Source: Psychrobacter sp. FDAARGOS_221 (GTDB taxonomy: Bacteria; Pseudomonadota; Gammaproteobacteria; Pseudomonadales; Moraxellaceae). Taken from it: a stretch of 64,000 nucleotides of DNA. The notes under the pieces were generated by a model. It worked only from the letters and a program-made list of their open reading frames with translations. It searched no databases and was not told where the DNA came from. Location: positions 2,232,001 through 2,296,000 of the forward strand of contig NZ_NWFK02000001.1 of the NCBI RefSeq assembly GCF_002313155.2, in the 5' to 3' direction. This document shows, piece by piece, positions 30,109 to 38,462 of the stretch; within the stretch, counting starts at the first letter, position 1; the number at the start of each line of letters is the position of its first letter. Position numbers and translations under genes: made by a program.

Positions 30109-30954
30109 ATGAAATTAGTAACAGCAGGTAGCGAACAGCAGGCTCAGAACACTAAGAGCCGTGGCTTTAAGACAGCTGCATTATTGTCGACACTGGCACT
30201 ATCAGTGGCGTTAACTGCATGCGGTGGTCAGTCAGAGGCTGAAAAAGCAGAAGGCGCAGAAGGTAATGCCAACTCAGAGGCTCAGACGCTAACCATTGCT
30301 ACCGAAGGTGCGTATGCGCCATTTAACTATACCGACTCTGACGGCAACTTAGGCGGATTCGATGTCGATATTAGTAATGCACTGTGCGAACAAATGCAAG
30401 CGACTTGTGAAATAGTATCACAAGACTGGGAAGGCATTATCCCTGGTCTAAAAGCGAAAAAGTATGATGCCATCGTTGCTGCAATGTCAGTGACGCCAGA
30501 GCGTGCACAGCAAGTAGATTTTACTGATCCATACTTCACCAACTCTTTGGTATTTATTGCAACTAAAGACAGTGATTTTGATCCGACTCAGGAACAGATG
30601 ATCAATGGTCGCAAAATTGCAGCACAGCGTTCAACTATCTCATCGCAGTGGCTAGAGACCACTTATCCGCAAGCAGACATTCAGATGTATGATACGTTAA
30701 ATAATGCGTTCTTGGATTTGGAGTCTGGACGTGTGGAAGCGATGATCTCTGATAAGCTTCCAGCCATTGATTGGCTAAGTAGTAATAAGGATGAATTTAC
30801 TATTAAGGGCGATGATATCGAGATCGATGATAACTTTGCCATTGCCGTGCGTAAAGAAGATCCATTGAAGCAGCAGTTAAATGAGGCATTGACTGCAATT
30901 AAAGCCGATGGCACTTATGACGCTATTAAAGAAAAGCATTTCCCAGCACCATAG
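30109..30954 (+). CDS. Amino acid ABC transporter binding lipoprotein, paralogue 3
   Basis: A 281-residue third member of the tandem set. Lipobox LTAC (C38) follows a 20-residue polar lead, unusually long for a lipoprotein signal, so a later start is conceivable. The mature domain has EGAYAPFNY, FDVDISNALCEQMQATC, AMSVTPERAQQ and the AMISDKL loop with Asp at the ligand-contact position. The pocket is close to paralogue 1 and unlike paralogue 2. Start at 30109 is chosen by GAAGGA seven bases upstream; the ATG at 30094 has no ribosome-binding site. A strong terminator at 31050-31083 separates it from the permeases. Confidence 0.88.
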   Translation: MKLVTAGSEQQAQNTKSRGFKTAALLSTLALSVALTACGGQSEAEKAEGAEGNANSEAQTLTIATEGAYAPFNYTDSDGNLGGFDVDISNALCEQMQATCEIVSQDWEGIIPGLKAKKYDAIVAAMSVTPERAQQVDFTDPYFTNSLVFIATKDSDFDPTQEQMINGRKIAAQRSTISSQWLETTYPQADIQMYDTLNNAFLDLESGRVEAMISDKLPAIDWLSSNKDEFTIKGDDIEIDDNFAIAVRKEDPLKQQLNEALTAIKADGTYDAIKEKHFPAP

Positions 30955-31049
30955 GCTGAGCTTGATTTAATACGGTTATTTAAAAACTCAATGCAGCGGC
31001 TCATTCATATCGTTTAATACAGCTACTAAGTATTGTTCAACTATCGATT

Positions 31050-31083
31050 AAGCGCCATCTAATCTAGTTAGGTGGCGCTTTTG
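31050..31083 (+). terminator. Intrinsic terminator after third binding-protein gene
   Basis: AAGCGCCATCTAA pairs with TTAGGTGGCGCTT (one mismatch) around a TCTAG loop, followed by T4. Confidence 0.82.
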
Positions 31084-31179
31084 CAATATAGGTATTAAAT
31101 AGCCAACTCATTGCGATATGTGACTAAACACTGCTTATATTAGGTTATATTAGATGCAGTACTAAGTGCATCCCTCACT

Positions 31180-31208
31180 TTCAAAATGAGGACATGCCCT
31201 AGTATAAT
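31180..31208 (+). promoter_or_regulatory. Candidate sigma-70 promoter of the permease pair
   Basis: TTCAAA (31180-31185), 17-bp spacer, TATAAT (31203-31208). The -10 is consensus and the -35 matches 4 of 6. It follows the terminator at 31050-31083 and precedes the permease start at 31273, which supports separate transcription of the permeases. Confidence 0.6.
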
Positions 31209-31272
31209 GTGCTAAAATTTGTTGTTTGCATATTCTCTTTTTCTTCCTCTTAATCATTAGGTAGCTTCTAAC

Positions 31273-32013
31273 GTGTTTGATTTGCAAGGTTTTGGACATC
31301 TCTTACTTAGTGGCTCGTTGATTACCATCAAGCTTGCCGTATCAAGTCTTTTGATAGGGTTGGTATTGGGTTTGCTGGGTGCAACTGCAAAGCTTTCTAA
31401 GTTTTGGGTGTTGCGAAAATTAGCGACCGTTTATACCTCAACCATGCGTGGTATTCCAGAGCTGCTATTGGTGCTATTTTTGTACTATGGCGGCTCGATG
31501 CTGATCATGGGTATATTGCAGCAATTTGGTTACAACGAATATGTTGAGGTGAGTCCCTTCTTAGCAGGTATCTTGGCATTATCTATTGCGTTTGGTGCCT
31601 ATGCTACCGAAGTTTTCCGGATGGCGATTCAAGAGATACCTAAAGGACAATGGGAAGCAGCTGAAGCCATTGGTATGAAGCCAATGCAGGTGTATTTTCG
31701 CATCATTGTGCCGCAAGTCTGGCGCTTGGCGTTACCTGGATTAGGTAATTTATTTCTGGTGCTATTAAAAGATACTGCTTTGGTATCTGTGGTCGGTCTG
31801 AAAGATATCATGTACCATGCTGCTCGTGGTGCACAAGCAACGCAGCAGGCGTTTACTTTTTATATGGCAGCGGCCTTTATTTATTTGGGGCTCACTGTAA
31901 TAGTAACCGCTATTATGATGTGGCTTGAGTGGCGAGCAAATCCTGCGCAGCGCTATGCGAAAAAAATTGCGAAGCAAAAGGTTTCGCAGCCATTAAATGC
32001 AGCTGAAGGGTAG
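31273..32013 (+). CDS. Amino acid ABC transporter permease (HisQ/ArtQ type)
   Basis: An inner-membrane permease of 246 residues with about five transmembrane segments and the EAA loop EAAEAIGMKPMQ-x-RIIVPQ that docks the ATPase. The N terminus (LLLSGSLITIKLAV) and TMRGIPELL are typical of the HisMQ family. The frame begins at GTG 31273; no stronger start is visible and the N terminus matches the family length. It lies 9 bp before the second permease, so the two are translated as a unit and should form the heterodimeric channel. A -10/-35 pair lies 65 bp upstream. Confidence 0.88.
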   Translation: MFDLQGFGHLLLSGSLITIKLAVSSLLIGLVLGLLGATAKLSKFWVLRKLATVYTSTMRGIPELLLVLFLYYGGSMLIMGILQQFGYNEYVEVSPFLAGILALSIAFGAYATEVFRMAIQEIPKGQWEAAEAIGMKPMQVYFRIIVPQVWRLALPGLGNLFLVLLKDTALVSVVGLKDIMYHAARGAQATQQAFTFYMAAAFIYLGLTVIVTAIMMWLEWRANPAQRYAKKIAKQKVSQPLNAAEG

Positions 32014-32022
32014 GGGATAGTT

Positions 32023-32748
32023 ATGGATTGGAATTGGCAGGTTATTTTTCAATATCTTCCGGACCTATTAGGCGGAGTGGCGTTAACCGTTCAGTTGGTA
32101 GGCATTTCAGGTGTTTTGGGTTTATTCTTTGGCCTGATACTGGCATTACTGCGGTTATCGAATAATAAATTGGTGCAAGTGCTGCCGTTTTTATATATCT
32201 TCTTTTTCCGTGGTACGCCGTTATTAGTACAGATGTTCTTGATCTATTATGGCTTATCACAGTTTGATTTCGTTAAAGACTCTGCATTGTGGGAGCCGGT
32301 ATTAAAGCAGCCATTTTGGTGTGCAATTATCGCATTCACCCTGAATACCAGTGCTTATACTGCTGAGATTATTCGTGGTGCTATTCAGTCTATCCCGCCA
32401 GGTGAGCTAGAAGCAGCAGATGCGATTGGTATGTCACGTTGGCAGAAGCTAACCCGTATTACTTTACCTAGAGCGTTTGGCATTATGTTGCCCGCTTACA
32501 GTAACGAAGTTATCTTTATGTTAAAAGGCAGTTCGCTAGCGATGACCATTGCCTTAATGGACATCACAGGTATTGCTAAGACCATTAGTGCCCGTACTTA
32601 TACCATCTTTGAGCTTTATTTTGCGGCGGGTGTTATTTACCTAGTACTATCTTGGGTGGTGTTAATCGCCTTCCGTTTGATCGAAAAGCGCATGAATCGT
32701 CACAGCAGCTATGTGCCGCCAGATGTGGGCACCCAAACCGTTCCTTAG
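32023..32748 (+). CDS. Amino acid ABC transporter permease (HisM/ArtM type)
   Basis: The second permease, 241 residues with about five membrane segments. The FRGTPLLVQMFLIYYG region and EAADAIGMSRWQKLTRITLPRA EAA loop (read in parts) are those of the HisM/GlnP group. AGGGGATAG precedes the ATG. The strong terminator at 32778-32814 ends the cluster. Together with the ATPase at 27055 and the three binding lipoproteins it gives a complete importer in which one channel could be fed by several receptors. Confidence 0.9.
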   Translation: MDWNWQVIFQYLPDLLGGVALTVQLVGISGVLGLFFGLILALLRLSNNKLVQVLPFLYIFFFRGTPLLVQMFLIYYGLSQFDFVKDSALWEPVLKQPFWCAIIAFTLNTSAYTAEIIRGAIQSIPPGELEAADAIGMSRWQKLTRITLPRAFGIMLPAYSNEVIFMLKGSSLAMTIALMDITGIAKTISARTYTIFELYFAAGVIYLVLSWVVLIAFRLIEKRMNRHSSYVPPDVGTQTVP

Positions 32749-32777
32749 CGTAAATTACAATAGCAGTCTATCAAATC

Positions 32778-32814
32778 AAAACAGCCAGTATATTACTATA
32801 CTGGCTGTTTTTTT
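32778..32814 (+). terminator. Intrinsic terminator of the permease pair
   Basis: AAAACAGCCAGTATA pairs with TATACTGGCTGTTTT around a TTAC loop, followed by more T. Confidence 0.88.
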
Positions 32815-32980
32815 ATGCTTATTATTTTTATACAAAATGAGAAAGCCGATTAAAAAACTGATTCACTAGAAAGCTCAATTAACTTTAAACGCCATATTAA
32901 AATCACGCAAATAGCAATCCAAAGCAAACAACCAATCATAACTGGTCCATAAATGACGATTATTACGCTAATTTATAACA

Positions 32981-33025
32981 CTGTCATTAAAACGTAAGCG
33001 AAATGTCACAAAACTTAAGTAGGCT
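32981..33025 (+). promoter_or_regulatory. Three-unit Pho box and -10 of phoX
   Basis: CTGTCAT (32981-32987), ACGTAAG (32992-32998) and ATGTCAC (33003-33009) keep an exact 11-nt period; outer units match the PhoB half-site well, the middle one is degenerate. TAGGCT at 33020-33025 lies 10 nt after the last unit, in -10 position. Confidence 0.75.
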
Positions 33026-33105
33026 ATGTCGGTATTCAATCAAATGCTGTACCCCCTCTTTTGTTCAAATTTTTCTTACATTGTTTATTTAAAGGTATTA
33101 AAGCT

Positions 33106-35124
33106 ATGCGTGATCAAGCATCAGATGATGAAAAAGTAATGGATGTGGCCAATAAATTATTAAGCACCTCGACCAATCGCCGCCGTGTACTAAGCTTTTT
33201 AGCAGGGGTACCGATGTTGCCATTGGCAGGGTGTGTGACATCTGGTTCAGTGAATGACGCAGGTTTATATGGTGCATCTCGTCATACCAACGCAAAGTTA
33301 GCGCCTCTGACTAAAGCAGTTACAGAGGTGAATTTTATCGGTATGCAAGCGCCGTCACTGGCCAATCCTGAGCAAATGGCAACCATGTTTGTCGATTCAA
33401 AAATGCAGGCCAAATTTAGCGATGGCAGTGAGCAAGTATTTGATTTGAGCTATACCCCTTTTTTTATAACGGGCGATATGGTACCAGACGGTAAAGGTGG
33501 GACAACACGTGCAGGACAACTTTATAATATCGATAATCAGCCCTTATACGATGCCTCCGCTGGTCAGCCCGTTCCTTTTTATTCTAACTGCCCAGATGGC
33601 TCTTCTTTGATACGTGTTAAAGGCGCCAATGTACCCGGTGTGAAAGGCAATCCAGTATTTGCAGTAGTACAGTTTGAGTATGCCAGTATGGACCGTTCTG
33701 GCAAAGATACTTGGGGTCGATTACCATCACCGATTGCCGTATTAACCTTGGATCAAAACCCAGACACCGGTGAGTTAAAGCTGGTTAAATATCACAATAT
33801 TGATACCTCACCTGTGCATGGTTTATGGATTACTTGTGGTGCGTCATTATCTCCCTGGGGTACGCATCTGTCTTCAGAAGAATATGAACCCGATGCTCAT
33901 AATTTAGCCAAAGAAGATGATGGTAAGTTTTTAGACTTTAGTAAAGCGTTGTATGGTAACCAAAACAAAGCCAATCCTTATCACTATGGTCATATGCCAG
34001 AAGTTTTTGTGAATCCAGATGGCACAGGTTTTGTTAAAAAGCACTATAACCTAGGCCGTATCTCGCATGAATTGATTCAGATGATGCCAGATGAACGCAC
34101 TGCCTTAATGGGTGATGATGCGACTAACGGCGGCTTATTTATGTTCGTGGCAGACAAGCCTCGTGACCTGTCTTCAGGCAACTTATATGTGGCCAAAGTA
34201 CAGCAAACCTCAGCCAAAGGCGTCGGCACTGGCGAATTTAAAACACAGTGGATTCATCTAGGTCATGCTACCAGCGCTGAGGTTGAAGCGATGGCCAATA
34301 CCTTCAAGCCAGAAGATATCATGAGCGTGAAGTATGAAGACCCGAAAGATGCCAGCTACACAAAAGTATATTATGGCGGTAAGCCAAACTGGATTAAATT
34401 AAATCCTAATAACCGTATGGCTGAAAAAGCCGCTGCGTTCTTAGAAACTCACCGTTATGCGGCACTAAAAGGTGGCTCAATGGCCTTTAGTAAAATGGAA
34501 GGCACCACGGTTAATGTCAAAGATAAGATTGCTTACTCTGCTATGGCCAGAATTGAGAAATCAATGGTCGACCCAGTTAAATATGGTGATTATGGCGTAC
34601 AAGTTGCACAGAACAAATCAGGTGCGGTCTATGCACATCGCTTAAGTGGCGGTCAAAAAACAATCAATACCAATCAAGCGATTGATTCACAATGGGTGCC
34701 AGTTAGCATGTCAGTACCGCCTAACTTAGCCGGTGAAGACATCGCTGCAGATAATTTAGGTAATAAGTCGCACCCAGATAAAGTCTCTTGCCCAGATAAC
34801 ATCAAGTTTTCTGAAAAAATGCGCACCTTATTTATCGGTGAGGACTCAGGCACTCATGTGAACAACTTCTTGTGGGCCTATAACGTGGATACACATCAGC
34901 TAACCCGTATCTTATCAACGCCAGCGGGTGCTGAGTCGACAGGATTGCATGCGGTCGATGAAATCAATGGTTTTACTTATATTATGAGTAACTTCCAGCA
35001 TCCTGGTGAAGGCGTAGAAAAGAACAGTAAGATTAACGCTCAAATTATGCCACTGGTTAAGCGCAACTATAAAGATAACTATGGTGCAGCCGTTGGTTAT
35101 TTAGGCTTAAAAATGGACAGCTAA
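33106..35124 (+). CDS. phoX: PhoX-family alkaline phosphatase (DUF839), Tat lipoprotein
   Basis: A 672-residue PhoX/DUF839 phosphomonoesterase. PhoX enzymes are secreted, calcium- and iron-dependent phosphatases that release phosphate from organic esters. The N terminus has a twin-arginine-type motif NRRRVLSFLAG (residues 24-34) and then LPLAGC, a lipobox with C43, so the protein appears to be Tat-exported and lipidated. Later motifs such as HGLWITCGASLSPWGTHLSSEEYE (recognised in parts) and FIGEDSGTHVNNFLW are family typical. Start 33106 is preferred to a TTG at 33061 because AAAGG precedes it. The Pho box just upstream predicts PhoB control. Confidence 0.88.
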   Translation: MRDQASDDEKVMDVANKLLSTSTNRRRVLSFLAGVPMLPLAGCVTSGSVNDAGLYGASRHTNAKLAPLTKAVTEVNFIGMQAPSLANPEQMATMFVDSKMQAKFSDGSEQVFDLSYTPFFITGDMVPDGKGGTTRAGQLYNIDNQPLYDASAGQPVPFYSNCPDGSSLIRVKGANVPGVKGNPVFAVVQFEYASMDRSGKDTWGRLPSPIAVLTLDQNPDTGELKLVKYHNIDTSPVHGLWITCGASLSPWGTHLSSEEYEPDAHNLAKEDDGKFLDFSKALYGNQNKANPYHYGHMPEVFVNPDGTGFVKKHYNLGRISHELIQMMPDERTALMGDDATNGGLFMFVADKPRDLSSGNLYVAKVQQTSAKGVGTGEFKTQWIHLGHATSAEVEAMANTFKPEDIMSVKYEDPKDASYTKVYYGGKPNWIKLNPNNRMAEKAAAFLETHRYAALKGGSMAFSKMEGTTVNVKDKIAYSAMARIEKSMVDPVKYGDYGVQVAQNKSGAVYAHRLSGGQKTINTNQAIDSQWVPVSMSVPPNLAGEDIAADNLGNKSHPDKVSCPDNIKFSEKMRTLFIGEDSGTHVNNFLWAYNVDTHQLTRILSTPAGAESTGLHAVDEINGFTYIMSNFQHPGEGVEKNSKINAQIMPLVKRNYKDNYGAAVGYLGLKMDS

Positions 35125-35160
35125 GACAGTAAATTAGCAGTAATAACAAGTTGCTTCACA

Positions 35161-35190
35161 AAAAACCTCAAGTTAACACTTGAGGTTTTT
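35161..35190 (+). terminator. Intrinsic terminator of phoX
   Basis: AAAAACCTCAAGT pairs perfectly with ACTTGAGGTTTTT around TAAC. Confidence 0.88.
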
Positions 35191-35253
35191 ACTTTGTGGC
35201 TGTGACAGGCTAATATGGAAGCAATATTTTTATTACTGCATTGAATTTTATTT

Positions 35254-36855
35254 ATGTCAATTTTTATGCCTTCTTTTGCAAAATCTATTATTTCTTCGGC
35301 AACTGCGCCGTTAAAAAAGTCTTATTCAAGTAAAGAGGCCGCAACATCAAGCGTAAAAAAATCAAAGCCTTCAGACACACCCTTTACCATCCCGCCAAGT
35401 GAGTCGATTAGCACAGCAGATCACTTGCGTTACCGCTATTATGAGAAGTGTGACCTGATTACACCGGCCAGCCCTATATATTTAACCAATCTTTATGAAA
35501 AATTGGATGATTTGGAAAACTTTGATTTGGATGACAATGATTTGATGTCAGACCTGGTAGGTTGTGAGTCAATGTTTGAGAAGCGACCGCTGTCACTGAG
35601 TAATTTCTTTGAAGGCTTAGCTCAGCTCACCACTACTGGCGCGGTGGAGATAACTGAGATTGTAGAGTCGATCCATTCTGAAATTATACTAAGACCGCTC
35701 GGACGCTTTAATGAAGATCACTTGCGTCGATGGCAACAAGGACTTATACGTAAGGCATATAACGTGGTGCGTCAGGGCATGAATCATGTCGGTAATAGCA
35801 TCACCCAAAATGGGGTAAGGCTGTATCGCAAAAGCTTAAAAAAACAAGATCGAAGAATACTGCCTGACAAGCTGAAGATGTTAGCCAATGTCTTGAACGG
35901 CATGCTTGGCAATCACTTGGTCACTCGTAATAACCCTTTGGCTGTTCCGATGATGCTCTATGACAGATATGGGCAGCCTTTTGGTACTGAGGTGTGTGGC
36001 CGAGTGGTCATTCTGTGTCATGGTCTGTGCTTAAGTTATTTAAGCTGGTATCCGACAGAAAGTGACAGTTTGGGTGAGAAAGTTGCCTTATCGCAGCCGA
36101 AAAGTACGGTACTTTATTTAGATTACAATACTGGTAGACGCATCTCTGAGAATGGGCATTGCTTAGATCAACTGCTACATGAGCTGGTCGAAAACAATCC
36201 AGATATCACCCAAATTGATCTAGTAGGATATAGCATGGGTGGCTTGGTATCGCGCAGTGCGTTGTTTTATGGTGAGCTGCATGACAGCAGTTGGGTCGAC
36301 CGTGTCGGCAACTTGATTACGGTTGGCACTCCGCATCAAGGCGCGGGTCTGGAGCGAATTAGCCATCATATTCTAGATATTATTGGTAACGTGCCATTTG
36401 CCGGTTCATTGTCAAAAATGGGTAATATTCGTAGTGCCGGCATTATTGATTTACGTCACGGCAGTATCCGTGATGCTGATTGGAAGCATTTGCTGAGTCG
36501 AGATGTGTTACCAGAGGAGTTTCGACATCCTGCCAGACTACCGACTCATATTCATACTTTTTTAATTGCAGGATCTATTGCAGAAGGCGTTTATGACTCC
36601 AAGGCAAGTAATTGGGTAGGCGATGGTTTGGTTACCATTGAGTCTGCGTTAGGAGAGAGCGAAGGTGAGCACGACTTATTGGTCCCAGATGGGCATAAAG
36701 CAGTGTTTTACGGCATTAATCATTTGAACTTGCAAGATGATAGCCGAGTGCATGAGCAAGTGGTATTTTGGTTAAATGATAATGGTAAAACAGACTTTGC
36801 CTTAAACAGTCGTATTCAATCTTTTCCAGACAATGATATGGAAGTGATTGTATAG
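35254..36855 (+). CDS. Alpha/beta-hydrolase, lipase/esterase-like
   Basis: A 533-residue serine hydrolase. The first ~245 residues are polar and helix-rich and unlike known lipase domains. From about 250 an alpha/beta-hydrolase domain follows: oxyanion region VVILCHGLCLSYLSW, nucleophile elbow GYSMGG with S327, and GTPHQGAGLERI. This order resembles PGAP1-like or triacylglycerol lipases. No signal peptide is visible, so it is likely cytoplasmic. It lies 129 bp after phoX behind a terminator, hence separately transcribed. The substrate is not known. Confidence 0.8.
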   Translation: MSIFMPSFAKSIISSATAPLKKSYSSKEAATSSVKKSKPSDTPFTIPPSESISTADHLRYRYYEKCDLITPASPIYLTNLYEKLDDLENFDLDDNDLMSDLVGCESMFEKRPLSLSNFFEGLAQLTTTGAVEITEIVESIHSEIILRPLGRFNEDHLRRWQQGLIRKAYNVVRQGMNHVGNSITQNGVRLYRKSLKKQDRRILPDKLKMLANVLNGMLGNHLVTRNNPLAVPMMLYDRYGQPFGTEVCGRVVILCHGLCLSYLSWYPTESDSLGEKVALSQPKSTVLYLDYNTGRRISENGHCLDQLLHELVENNPDITQIDLVGYSMGGLVSRSALFYGELHDSSWVDRVGNLITVGTPHQGAGLERISHHILDIIGNVPFAGSLSKMGNIRSAGIIDLRHGSIRDADWKHLLSRDVLPEEFRHPARLPTHIHTFLIAGSIAEGVYDSKASNWVGDGLVTIESALGESEGEHDLLVPDGHKAVFYGINHLNLQDDSRVHEQVVFWLNDNGKTDFALNSRIQSFPDNDMEVIV

Positions 36856-36904
36856 TTAGGCTGAGCGGATTTATTTAAAGAGAGAAAGACACTTGAGAGT
36901 AATG

Positions 36905-36982
36905 CAGTTATGACAATAACCGGTATTGTCATAACTGAAATCAGACATTATTCGTCATGATAAACTGTCATTTAACATGACA
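36905..36982. repeat. Two TGTCAT palindromes in a convergent spacer
   Basis: CAGTTATGACAATA (36905-36918) is perfectly inverted by TATTGTCATAACTG (36924-36937), a 14-bp stem with a 5-nt loop. Then TGTCAT-TTAAC-ATGACA (36966-36982) repeats the same core in inverted form. There is no U-tract beyond either stem. Confidence 0.75.
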
Positions 36983-37018
36983 AATTGTCGGTGTTGCGGA
37001 CAAAAGTATGGCGATAGA

Positions 37019-37951
37019 TTAGCTGAATATTTGCTCTACATCTTGTTTGCTAAACTTATAGACTGAGCCGCAAAAACCACAATCCATCTCAAATGTCCCT
37101 TGCTGCTCTTCGATAATCTCAAGCGCTTCTGCCTCACCGATTTGAGCAATGGCTGCTTCACATTTTTCACGTGAACAGGTGCAGCCGAACTCTAAAGCAA
37201 CTGGCTCAGGGACGACCACTTGTTCTTCATTATATAAGCGATAAATAATTTCGCTGGCGTCTAAAGTTGTTAATTCATCAAACTTAATGGTGCGGGTTAA
37301 CAGGCTTAAACGGGTCCACAAGTCATCATCAATACCTGCTGATTCGTTTTGCTCAACTTCATATATCTCTTCAGCGGTACGCGGTAGCATTTGTACTAAG
37401 ATACCGCCGGCTTGTAAGCCATCACACGCTAAGTTAATTAAGGTTGGAATCTGCGCCGACTGCAGTTGGTAATGCGCCAAGCACTCTGCCAACGTGTCAT
37501 AGCTGCGCTCAACGATACCTTGATAAGCTTCGCCGCCTTTAGGCTGAATGTTAATAAACATCACGCCTTTACCAGGAGCACCGAGTTCTGCAAAGGCTTC
37601 ATCTGCTGTTTTTTTGTTGGCCCAAGCCTGTTGCTGCTCAGTGGTTTCATGCTTCCAGCTTGCTAGTGCGCGGATAATACCGGCTTGGTCACATTCAGCC
37701 ATCGCCCAGTTGATCAAGCTGTTTTCGTCAGAAGATTGCAGCTGAATAGACAAGGTACCGTCTATCTTTAAGGTACCGATCAATAAGCTGGCGGCGGTTA
37801 ACATTTCGCCCAGTAAGCGTTTGATGGATTCAGGGTAATCTTTTTGCGCCGTAATGGTCGCGTAGCTGTGCTGTAAGCGTACGACATCGCCGCGAACTGG
37901 AGAGTCTTCGATAAAAAAGCGTTGGCGTAAGTCGTGGGTTGCTGTGGTCAT
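37019..37951 (-). CDS. hslO: Redox-regulated chaperonin Hsp33
   Basis: A cytoplasmic chaperone activated by oxidation. The 310-residue protein has the N-terminal chaperone core with QPKGGEAYQGIV and a C-terminal zinc-redox switch: C257 and C259 (GCTCS) and C291 and C294 (CGFC), the Cx-C...CxxC set whose disulfides unlock the protein. A fifth Cys (C264) lies nearby. Length is normal. It is convergent with the hydrolase gene and has its own long upstream region. Confidence 0.94.
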   Translation of the reverse strand: MTTATHDLRQRFFIEDSPVRGDVVRLQHSYATITAQKDYPESIKRLLGEMLTAASLLIGTLKIDGTLSIQLQSSDENSLINWAMAECDQAGIIRALASWKHETTEQQQAWANKKTADEAFAELGAPGKGVMFINIQPKGGEAYQGIVERSYDTLAECLAHYQLQSAQIPTLINLACDGLQAGGILVQMLPRTAEEIYEVEQNESAGIDDDLWTRLSLLTRTIKFDELTTLDASEIIYRLYNEEQVVVPEPVALEFGCTCSREKCEAAIAQIGEAEALEIIEEQQGTFEMDCGFCGSVYKFSKQDVEQIFS

Positions 37952-38462
37952 GTAATATCCTGATTAGTCGTATGGATTTGATTGATGAGTTTTGGTTGGT
38001 TGCTGTCATCATTTGTTTATCAATGGCTATTATATTGGGGATAAGCTGCTATTTATCAATATCGACAGCACAGAGTTTATGCAAATAAAATTTGGGTGAA
38101 ATCAGCTTGTCTTGTACGATAAGATGTTGATTTTAAAGGTTAATTTCTAATGTGTACTCATTGGTTTTTTACTAATGTTTGACACAGATAAAGCAGACGT
38201 TTTACACTGAATTAAGTTAACAGGTGTTTTCTAAGCGTTCAAATGAGGTTAAATGTATCATTATAAGGTATACTGGTTATCACTATATTATACTTAAAAA
38301 TCACTATTACGCTTAACAGCAATTTATACAAATAATATTTAGTATCAGTAACATAAATGGATTTAGAACACTTTGTGGTGTAGATGGGCAATGGATAGCG
38401 CTTATCTTAGTCAGAAAGTTGTGTGTTAATTATCAATTGCAATTAAAACGAAAGGATTCGTT
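37952..38462. other. Intergenic region between divergent hslO and acyl-CoA synthetase
   Basis: 511 bp, A+T rich, with two TATACT hexamers (38269-38274 and 38289-38294) as possible -10 elements but no paired -35. No ORF, no terminator and no recognisable LiuR/LiuQ operator was found. Confidence 0.4.

Noticed and set aside
33061..33105. TTG start of PhoX
   Set aside because: ATG 33106 has AAAGG upstream and gives a normal distance to the twin-arginine motif.
36905..36937. Reading the 14-bp palindrome as a Pho box
   Set aside because: It is an inverted, not a direct, repeat and the half-site spacing is not 11 nt.
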